This document shows positions 6,947 to 8,370 of a stretch of 8,370 nucleotides of DNA, one piece after another (position 1 is the first letter of the stretch; the number at the start of each line of letters is the position of its first letter). The notes beneath the pieces are model-generated. The model saw only the letters and a list, made by a program, of their open reading frames with translations, was not told the DNA's origin and did not search any database. The position numbers were made by a program, and so were the translations under genes. The DNA is from an uncultured Sphingomonas sp. (GTDB lineage Bacteria; Pseudomonadota; Alphaproteobacteria; Sphingomonadales; Sphingomonadaceae). The DNA lies in contig CADCWB010000161.1 of the NCBI GenBank assembly GCA_902806295.1, forward strand, positions 1 to 8,370, given 5' to 3'.

Positions 6947-7686
6947 TTCGTCCCGGCGCGCGTGAACGGCACGAACTGAACCGGCAGGAGCTGGCGGGTG
7001 GTGACCTTGCCGTCCGCCCCCTTCTCGATCAGCATGAGCTGCTGGGCGAAATAGGCGCCGCCGACGGGGATCACCATGCGCCCGCCGGGTTTCAGCTGCT
7101 CGACCAGGGGCGGCGGGATCTGGCTCGCGGCGGCCGTGACCACGATGCCGTCGAACGGCGCGGCCTCGGGCCACCCATAATAGCCGTCCGCCACCTTCGT
7201 CCTCACATTGGCGAAGCCGAACCGTTTTAGGACGTTTGTGGCTCGTTCCCCCAACTCCGGGATGATCTCCACCGAGTAAACCTCTTTCGCGAGCGGGGAG
7301 AGCACGGCGGCCTGGTAGCCGGATCCGGTACCGATCTCCAGCACCTTTTCGTCAGGGGCCACGTCGAGCAGGTCCGTCATGAGTGCGACGATGAAGGGTT
7401 GCGAGATTGTCTGCCCGAAGCCGATCGGCAGCGGCTGATCTTCGTAGGCCTGGGCTCGAACGTCGTCGGGCACGAATTCCTGCCGAGGCACCGTCCGCAT
7501 CGCCTGGAGCACGGCCGGATCGATCCCGCCGCCCGGAACCGCCGGGCCGGCGTCCTGGGCATGCGCTGCGATCGCGGCGATCATGCCGTCCATCTCGTCC
7601 TTGCGCTCCTGGGCGTGCAGCACTAAGGATGCAGCGGCGAGGCAAAGCGCTGAGATCAGGAGGGTCGGCGTCCGCATGAGGCCCAT
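6943..7686 (-). CDS. pcm: Protein-L-isoaspartate O-methyltransferase with N-terminal signal peptide
   Basis: A 247-residue SAM-dependent methyltransferase that in this family methylates abnormal L-isoaspartyl residues, beginning their repair. Residues 7-25 form a hydrophobic signal-peptide-like segment (Met-Arg-Thr-Pro start at residue 4, possible cleavage after LVLHA). The catalytic domain shows VPRQEFVP (66-73), the active-site segment GQTISQPFIV (91-100, with Ser95), SAM motif VLEIGTGSGYQAAVL (115-129), VYSVE (136-140) and GGRMVIPVGG (201-210). ATG at 7686 is chosen; ATG at 7677 is equally possible. The frame stays open to 7890, but that extension is Arg/Gly-rich and runs through the promoter region. 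Export is unusual for this family, whose classic members are cytosolic. It is the first gene of a two-gene unit and overlaps the downstream membrane-protein gene by GTGA. The promoter-like element at 7706-7735 lies just upstream. Confidence 0.93.
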   Translation of the reverse strand: MGLMRTPTLLISALCLAAASLVLHAQERKDEMDGMIAAIAAHAQDAGPAVPGGGIDPAVLQAMRTVPRQEFVPDDVRAQAYEDQPLPIGFGQTISQPFIVALMTDLLDVAPDEKVLEIGTGSGYQAAVLSPLAKEVYSVEIIPELGERATNVLKRFGFANVRTKVADGYYGWPEAAPFDGIVVTAAASQIPPPLVEQLKPGGRMVIPVGGAYFAQQLMLIEKGADGKVTTRQLLPVQFVPFTRAGTK

Positions 7687-7705
7687 CGAGCAGGGATCAC
7701 AACGG

Positions 7706-7735
7706 GGGAACGCGCCGCCCTCTCGGCCCGTTCCC
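7706..7735. promoter_or_regulatory. Bidirectional EcfG-type (general stress sigma) promoter candidate
   Basis: A perfect 7-base inverted repeat, GGGAACG (7706-7712) and CGTTCCC (7729-7735), lies in the 74-base divergent spacer. Read on the plus strand it gives GGAAC (7707-7711), 17 bases, then CGTT (7729-7732). Because it is palindromic, the minus strand gives the same elements with the same 17-base spacing. This matches the alphaproteobacterial EcfG consensus GGAAC-N16/17-CGTT. Transcription to the right would begin around 7740, just before the Shine-Dalgarno at 7750-7755. Transcription to the left would begin around 7702, giving a leader of roughly 16 bases before the ATG at 7686. A repressor operator or an mRNA hairpin is the alternative reading. 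Confidence 0.65.
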
Positions 7736-7749
7736 ATTTCGCTGGTGAT

Positions 7750-7755
7750 GGAGGG
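7750..7755 (+). promoter_or_regulatory. Ribosome binding site of the esterase-like gene
   Basis: GGAGGG lies 5 bases before the ATG at 7761, a near-ideal Shine-Dalgarno. It argues that translation of the esterase-like gene was meant to begin at 7761. This matters because the homologous frame downstream is a different one; the alternative GTG at 7786 has no such signal. Confidence 0.7.
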
Positions 7756-7760
7756 CCGCG

Positions 7761-8370
7761 ATGTCCGAGCATTCCGTTTCGCGCAGTGCTCGGCGCCGGC
7801 GCCGCGGCCCTCGCCGGCGTGGCAGCAGCCCCTTTCACCTCTTTGGCGGTAGCCCAGTCCACGGCCCCGGCTCCCGGGCGGGGCGACCAAGACCTAGTCG
7901 CTCGACTTGATCAAAGTGCGGAGCCGCTGCCGGAGATCGCCGACCCGAACTTCGGCGATTTGATTGACCGGTTCGGGGCCGCCAAGGTCGTCCTGCTTGG
8001 GGAATCGACCCGTGGGACGGACGAGTTCTACCGCGCCCGCGCGGCGATCACCGAACGGCTTATCTCCGAACACGGCTTCAACATTGTTGCCGTCGAAGCC
8101 GATTGGCCTGATGCGGCCCGGATCGACGCCTACATCCGCGGTCGCACGGCTCTGTCTTCGGCTCCCGCGCCCTTTCAGCGGTTCCCGGTTTGGATGTGGC
8201 GGAACCGCGCTGTTTATGACTTTGCGGAGCGGCTGCGGGACCTGAACACGGCAATAGCCGATGCGTCCCGCAAAGTTGGGTTTTACGGCCTCGACCTTTA
8301 CAGCCTCCCGTCCTCGATGGACGCCGTGACCGATTACGCGAAGCGCCACGATCCGCAAGCGCTTGACGAG
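7761..8370 (+). CDS. Erythromycin-esterase-family protein, 5' part, probable frameshift; runs off the window
   Basis: The frame read from 7786 to the window edge encodes an N-terminal portion of the erythromycin esterase family: VVLLGESTRGTDEFYRARAA, then HGFNIVAVEADWPDA, FQRFPVWMWRN and VGFYGLDLYSLPSSMDAV. The family holds macrolide esterases and many environmental hydrolase-like proteins of unknown role, so resistance should not be assumed. The start is odd. The good Shine-Dalgarno at 7750-7755 serves ATG 7761, which reads MSEHSVSR and then leaves the homologous frame. The homologous frame there reads RAVLGAGAAALAG and continues to VAQS, a signal-peptide core. Joined, they resemble a twin-arginine signal (SVSRRAVLGAGAAALAG), implying a frame break near 7780-7786. 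The family's essential His in GE(S/A)(T/S)HG is Arg here (CGT, 8011-8013). The homologous frame has no in-frame ATG, only GTG 7786 without a Shine-Dalgarno. It may be a pseudogene; the 3' part is not visible. Confidence 0.75.

Noticed and set aside
6947..7174. N-terminal extension of the membrane protein upstream of the GTG at 6946
   Set aside because: It lies inside the methyltransferase gene in another frame and is Arg/Gly-rich. The GTG at 6946 with the GTGA overlap starts directly at the first membrane helix.
7687..7890. N-terminal extension of the isoaspartate methyltransferase to 7890
   Set aside because: It would hide the signal peptide behind 68 low-complexity residues, cross the promoter element and overlap the divergent esterase-like gene.
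7894..8358. Open frame of 154 codons on the minus strand opposite the esterase-like gene
   Set aside because: The plus strand encodes a clear erythromycin-esterase-family sequence across this whole stretch; the minus-strand frame has no recognisable motif.
7761..8370. Labelling the right-edge gene as a macrolide resistance gene
   Set aside because: The family is broad, the essential His is absent and the reading frame appears broken, so no resistance role can be supported.

Overview
The window is GC-rich bacterial chromosomal DNA with densely packed genes. An alphaproteobacterium, perhaps from the Rhizobiales, is the best guess. The main reason is a promoter-like element at 7706-7735 that matches the GGAAC-N16/17-CGTT consensus of the alphaproteobacterial general stress sigma factor EcfG. 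The proteins themselves are widespread and do not fix the taxon.

Layout. Positions 1-525 hold no gene I can support, but they contain a strong hairpin at 279-314. A membrane-anchored M28-type metallopeptidase follows (526-1533, +, TTG start). It is convergent with a two-gene leftward unit: a MEMO1-family protein (AmmeMemoRadiSam protein B, 2396-3253, -) coupled through a 4-base TTGA overlap to an anchored alpha/beta hydrolase (1557-2399, -). Divergent from these is the partner radical SAM enzyme of the AmmeMemoRadiSam system (3261-4376, +). It is convergent with a second leftward unit: a protein-L-isoaspartate O-methyltransferase with a signal peptide (6943-7686, -), coupled through a GTGA overlap to a large protein with a spermidine-synthase-like SAM-binding core between two blocks of membrane helices (4457-6946, -). 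At the right edge, divergent from the methyltransferase, lies the start of an erythromycin-esterase-family gene (7761 to beyond 8370, +).

How the genes may work together. MEMO and the radical SAM enzyme form a conserved pair of unknown chemistry. The third usual member (AMMECR1 domain, protein A) is absent from the window. The methyltransferase/membrane unit and the esterase-like gene share a 74-base divergent spacer. Its 7-base inverted repeat reads as a perfect EcfG promoter on both strands, so both sides are probably induced by general stress. This fits protein damage repair (isoaspartate methylation).

The most unusual spot is the esterase-like gene. Its Shine-Dalgarno and ATG are in one frame and the rest of the protein in another. 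The break falls inside a twin-arginine-type signal peptide, and the family's essential histidine reads as arginine. It may be a decaying gene, a sequencing error or a changed function. No tRNA, rRNA, CRISPR array, insertion sequence or origin was seen.
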